Below, in pieces: positions 61,306 through 64,000 of a stretch of 64,000 bases of DNA. The notes under the pieces were generated by a model, which saw only the letters and a list, made by a program, of their open reading frames with translations, was not told the origin of the DNA and ran no database searches. Where the stretch lies: NCBI GenBank assembly GCA_004193285.1, contig SECP01000001.1, forward strand, positions 1-64,000, read 5' to 3'. The position numbers and the translations under genes were made by a program. Position 1 is the stretch's first letter, and every line of letters begins with the position of its first letter. The DNA is from Myxococcales bacterium (GTDB taxonomy: Bacteria > Myxococcota_A > Polyangia > Polyangiales > Polyangiaceae).

Positions 61306-62373
61306 TCAGCCCGTTGGTTTGCCGTCCAAACCGCGCGGCTTCCAGTTTTGCTCCAGCCCGAGCTCCTTCAGAGCCTGCTTGAGGAATTTGAGCTCCGTCC
61401 ACTCCTCGAACGAAAATCCCCGACGCGTCAGCCCGAAGCGCTGAGCTTCTTCGATCTGGAGGCGGTAGCGCGAAGCGACGTAGGGGTCCACCAGCGGGCT
61501 AGTGCGGTACTTGAGGTCCTCACCCTTCCAGTCCTCTTTGAAGCCGGAGAAGGTGAAGCCGCTCTTCGTCCAAAGCTGGAAGATGGAGGTGGGGTCCTTC
61601 TCGGCGTCCGCTAGCAACTTGGCGGCGAGGACGAGCTGTTTGATCACCCGCAAAGTGATGTCTGGATACTTTTCGATGAAGTCTTGCGAGCCGAGGAAGA
61701 GCGCGTTGGTGGTGAGCTTCGGATCGCCGCTCTTGGTCGTGAAAATGACGCGAGACACGCCCTGGTCGCGCAGGGACAGGTAGTCCGGGCCGCCCACCGC
61801 TGCGTCGATGTCCTTGGTGACCAGCGCCGCTTTGGCCGCGTTGGTATCCAAATTGACGAGGCGCACGTCCTTTTCGCTCAGACCGAACTTCTCGAGGATC
61901 TTCACGCCGGCGAGGTGCGTCGCCGTGCCCTTCAGCACCGCGACCTTCTTGCCGCGCAGGTCCTTGACGCTCTGTACCGTCGAGTCAGCCGGTACCGATA
62001 CGTAAATGTTGTTGCGCACGCCGGAGGAGGCGAGGACGCGGTACTTGAGCCCGCTCGCGCGGCCCACCACGGAGGGAAGGTCGCCGAGATGCGAGAAATC
62101 CAAAAGGCCGTTCGCGAACAGCTCGTTGACGGCCGGGCCGGCGCCGCGAAGAAACGTCCACTGGACCTTGATGCCGTCCTTCTTGAACTCCTCCTCCAGC
62201 AGGCCCTTGAGGTGCAGCGTGGTGACGCTATTCCCGTACGAGGCGGGGCGGTTGCCGATGCCGACGCCGGGGTAGCCCACGCGAATCACACTCGGCTTGT
62301 CGGCGAGGGCGAGGGCCGGAAGCAGGAGCACGAAGATGGCGAACAAAATGCCGTAGAGCTTGGCTAGCTTCAT
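61306..62373 (-). CDS. Sulfonate/NitT-type ABC substrate-binding protein
   Basis: 355 residues with a signal peptide (cut after ALA, 22-24). The mature domain is the SsuA/NMT1-like fold: VIRVGYPGVGIGNRP, FLRGAGPAVNELFANGLLDFSHLGDLP, GKKVAVLKGTATHLAG and AALVTKDIDAAVGGPDYL. The family binds sulfonates, taurine, nitrate or thiamine precursors; the sulfur context favours an organosulfur ligand. No ATPase or permease gene for it is in the window. It diverges from a second binding-protein gene. Confidence 0.9.
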   Translation of the reverse strand: MKLAKLYGILFAIFVLLLPALALADKPSVIRVGYPGVGIGNRPASYGNSVTTLHLKGLLEEEFKKDGIKVQWTFLRGAGPAVNELFANGLLDFSHLGDLPSVVGRASGLKYRVLASSGVRNNIYVSVPADSTVQSVKDLRGKKVAVLKGTATHLAGVKILEKFGLSEKDVRLVNLDTNAAKAALVTKDIDAAVGGPDYLSLRDQGVSRVIFTTKSGDPKLTTNALFLGSQDFIEKYPDITLRVIKQLVLAAKLLADAEKDPTSIFQLWTKSGFTFSGFKEDWKGEDLKYRTSPLVDPYVASRYRLQIEEAQRFGLTRRGFSFEEWTELKFLKQALKELGLEQNWKPRGLDGKPTG

Positions 62374-62395
62374 GTCCCATACTTTATCAGCTACT

Positions 62396-62412
62396 GTCTA
62401 TCTTACAAGACA
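62396..62412. promoter_or_regulatory. GTCTAT-containing inverted repeat upstream of the sulfonate-binding protein
   Basis: TGTCT (62395-62399) and AGACA (62408-62412) form a 5-bp inverted repeat; GTCTAT occurs at 62396-62401. It resembles the longer repeats at 58813-58841 and 59492-59527. A minus-strand TTGTAA-16 nt-TAAAGT could be the promoter of the binding-protein gene. Confidence 0.35.
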
Positions 62413-62427
62413 TTTGCTGGAGTGTTG

Positions 62428-62451
62428 GCACATGGCGTGTTAGCCATGTGC
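62428..62451 (+). other. Perfect hairpin directly upstream of a binding-protein start
   Basis: GCACATGGC and GCCATGTGC, perfect 9-bp arms with a 6-nt loop, end one base before the ATG at 62453 and leave no free Shine-Dalgarno. It could be an operator or an RNA stem that blocks translation. Confidence 0.6.
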
Positions 62452-62452
62452 G

Positions 62453-63436
62453 ATGTTGAGCACTCGACGCGTGCTGTGGGAAAGCCTGCTCTTCCTCCTC
62501 GGCCTGGCCCTTTCGGCGTGCAACCACGGGGCGCAGGGCGACGCGAGCTCGCACACCCCGGAGGCGCTGCGCCTGGGCTTCATCGGCACGGGGGAGGACC
62601 AGCCCGTAGGCGCCGAAGGATTCGCCTTCAAGCACGGTGACCTCACGAAGCAGCTCGAGCAGCTCGGCTTTCAAGAGCCGCAATTCGTTCGCTTCGCCAA
62701 CGGGCCCGATCTGAACGAGGCGCTGTCGGGCGGGTCGATAGACATCGGCATCTACGGGGATACCCCAGCCCTCGTAGGGCGGGCTGCGGGTTTGCCGACT
62801 CGCCTCGTCAATCAAACGGTCGTGGGCATGGATGCTTGGTTGCTCGCGCCCGCGGGAGGCGTCAGCTCGGTGGAGCAGCTCGAAGGGAAAGTCGTCGCGA
62901 CCTCGAAGGGCTCCTACATGCATCGCTACCTCTCGGGTTTGTTGGAGGAGAAAGGGCTCCGGGGAAAGGTGACGCTGATTCATTTGCTCCCCGCGGACGC
63001 CCAAGCTGCGCTCGAGCGAGGTGACGTGGCAGCCTACGCGTCGCCCGTAAGCACCGCGCCATTGCTCGTGAGCAAGGGGGCCAAAGTGATTGATCGAGCT
63101 TCGCAGCACGCCGGGCTCTCCGGGAGCTCCGTCACGGTCATCACCGACGCCTTTCTACAGAAGCACCCTCACTTTCCGAGGCAGTGGAACGACCTGCGGG
63201 CTCGCGCGGTGGCCGCGGTCGTGAGCCAGTCCGAGCGTTACTACGCCTTTCACGCAGAGACGGTGCGCCTCCCGCTGGAGGTGGTGAAGCTTGGCTATCC
63301 GCTCACGACGCTCCACTCCGAGCCATTGAGCCCGAGCGGTCGCAGCCTCCTCGAAGGCACCAAGCGCTTCTTGGTCGCGCAAGGTCTGGCCCAGCGCGAC
63401 TTCGAGCTCGCGGCCTGGGCTCTTCCGGAAGGATGA
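62453..63436 (+). CDS. ABC transporter substrate-binding lipoprotein (NitT/SsuA-like)
   Basis: 327 residues; lipobox LSAC (20-23). The mature part follows the SsuA/NMT1 plan: LRLGFIGTGEDQPVGAEGF, SGGSIDIGIYGDTPALVG, VEQLEGKVVATSKGSYMHRY and RGDVAAYASPV. It is divergent from the other binding-protein gene, and the two proteins are only distantly alike. Its transport partners are absent downstream, where a convergent MFS gene follows. The ligand is probably a small anionic compound, plausibly organosulfur. Confidence 0.85.
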   Translation: MLSTRRVLWESLLFLLGLALSACNHGAQGDASSHTPEALRLGFIGTGEDQPVGAEGFAFKHGDLTKQLEQLGFQEPQFVRFANGPDLNEALSGGSIDIGIYGDTPALVGRAAGLPTRLVNQTVVGMDAWLLAPAGGVSSVEQLEGKVVATSKGSYMHRYLSGLLEEKGLRGKVTLIHLLPADAQAALERGDVAAYASPVSTAPLLVSKGAKVIDRASQHAGLSGSSVTVITDAFLQKHPHFPRQWNDLRARAVAAVVSQSERYYAFHAETVRLPLEVVKLGYPLTTLHSEPLSPSGRSLLEGTKRFLVAQGLAQRDFELAAWALPEG

Positions 63437-63474
63437 AGCGGCCCCGGCGTCGATAGCTCACCGGCTAGCGGCGT

Positions 63475-64000
63475 CTAGGGCGAGGTAGCGCCGCCCAGAT
63501 CGGCCTCGCGCGCCTCGACGAGCGCGAGGCGTCGAGCTTGCTCACCTTGTGCCGCCACGGTGCGGGCGGCGAAGAACGTGAACACGACGAAGCACACGCT
63601 CGCCGCCACGAAGCTGCGCGTATAGCCGGCGGCCTCCGCGACCGAGCCCATGACGAAGGTGCCGGTGCCCCCGCCAACGAACAGGCTGAAGGCGAACAAG
63701 GCGAGCGCGCGCCCTCGTCCTGACGGGAAGGCTTCCGAGGCGCGCGCTTGGATGGTCGAGTGACACAAGCTAAAGCCCGCTCCGAGCGCGGCGGTGCTGA
63801 AGGCGACCCACCCCACGCTGGGCGCGACCGCCGCCACCAGGTACGCGGTAGCCATCGCGCCCCCGCCGATCAGAACGAGCCGTTCTTCTGTCACGCGACG
63901 TAAGATACGAGGCAGCGACTTGGCCACCGCCACCTGCGCGAGACCGGCGAGGGCCAGGGTGAGGCCGATGCTGAGCGGGCCGGAGCGAAATCGTTCGTGC
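63475..64000 (-). CDS. MFS transporter (5'-truncated by the window edge)
   Basis: The reading frame is open to the window edge on the minus strand, giving about 174 residues of a C-terminal half. Visible membrane segments include SIGLTLALAGLAQVAVAK, LIGGGAMATAYLVAAVAP and GGGTGTFVMGSVAEAAG, and the last helix contains FVVFTFFAARTV. This is the second six-helix bundle of a major facilitator. The frame continues above an apparent GTG at 63933, so that is not the start. The substrate is unknown. It is convergent with the binding-protein gene. Confidence 0.85.
   Translation of the reverse strand, partial: HERFRSGPLSIGLTLALAGLAQVAVAKSLPRILRRVTEERLVLIGGGAMATAYLVAAVAPSVGWVAFSTAALGAGFSLCHSTIQARASEAFPSGRGRALALFAFSLFVGGGTGTFVMGSVAEAAGYTRSFVAASVCFVVFTFFAARTVAAQGEQARRLALVEAREADLGGATSP

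Overview
The window is very GC-rich bacterial chromosome with densely packed genes on both strands and no rRNA, CRISPR array, phage module or intact insertion sequence that I can recognise. The gene content points to a myxobacterium (Myxococcota, probably a Polyangia-type lineage). Clues are a FrzS-like pseudo-receiver/coiled-coil protein, an AgmX/GltJ-like zinc-ribbon protein, a eukaryotic-type Ser/Thr kinase beside a PBP1A gene, many lipoproteins with Gly/Ser-rich linkers, and extracytoplasmic multihaem lipoproteins. The taxonomic placement is an inference from these families.

Layout, left part (1-31 kb). A gene-free, repeat-rich stretch (1-894) is followed by an ECF41 sigma factor with its carboxymuconolactone-decarboxylase partner and a recognisable ECF41-type promoter. 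Next come small hypotheticals, a BON-domain protein, an orphan FliO-like/SctR export pair, an SDR, a lipoprotein, and a three-gene sugar ABC importer (binding protein, ATPase, permease). Further lipoproteins, one with two CXXCH motifs, lead to a porin-like protein, a uracil-DNA glycosylase, an epimerase, lysC, priA, a beta-barrel protein, a lytic transglycosylase, a TIM-barrel hydrolase, a HAD phosphatase, infA with an overlapping FGE-like lipoprotein gene, and an ECF sigma/FecR-type pair.

Middle part (31-53 kb). This holds an overlapping purine nucleoside phosphorylase/cytidine deaminase/protein-leucyltransferase operon, an OPA-type MFS carrier, the FrzS-like protein and hisIE. Then comes a three-gene extracytoplasmic cluster (38.2-44.6 kb): two large lipoproteins with haem-binding motifs and beta-propeller-like repeats, reminiscent of hydrazine synthase alpha, flank a HEAT-repeat protein. 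After it are the AgmX-like protein, pgeF, a Ser/Thr kinase with PBP1A, a lysA-like decarboxylase and ribB.

Right part (53.5-64 kb). This is a sulfur island. A family 2A encapsulin shell gene overlaps the gene for its cargo, a SufS-type cysteine desulfurase with a ~245-residue disordered N-terminal extension. Around it lie a rhodanese, a split YeeE/YedE (thiosulfate-uptake-type) pair behind a 1-Cys peroxiredoxin, an XRE-cupin regulator (the SutR class), an MFS carrier, a MarR regulator and two sulfonate/NitT-type substrate-binding proteins. The likely theme is uptake of reduced or organic sulfur, release and storage of sulfane sulfur inside a protein nanocompartment, and redox protection. Several inverted repeats sharing a GTCTAT core lie in the intergenic regions of this island and may be operators.
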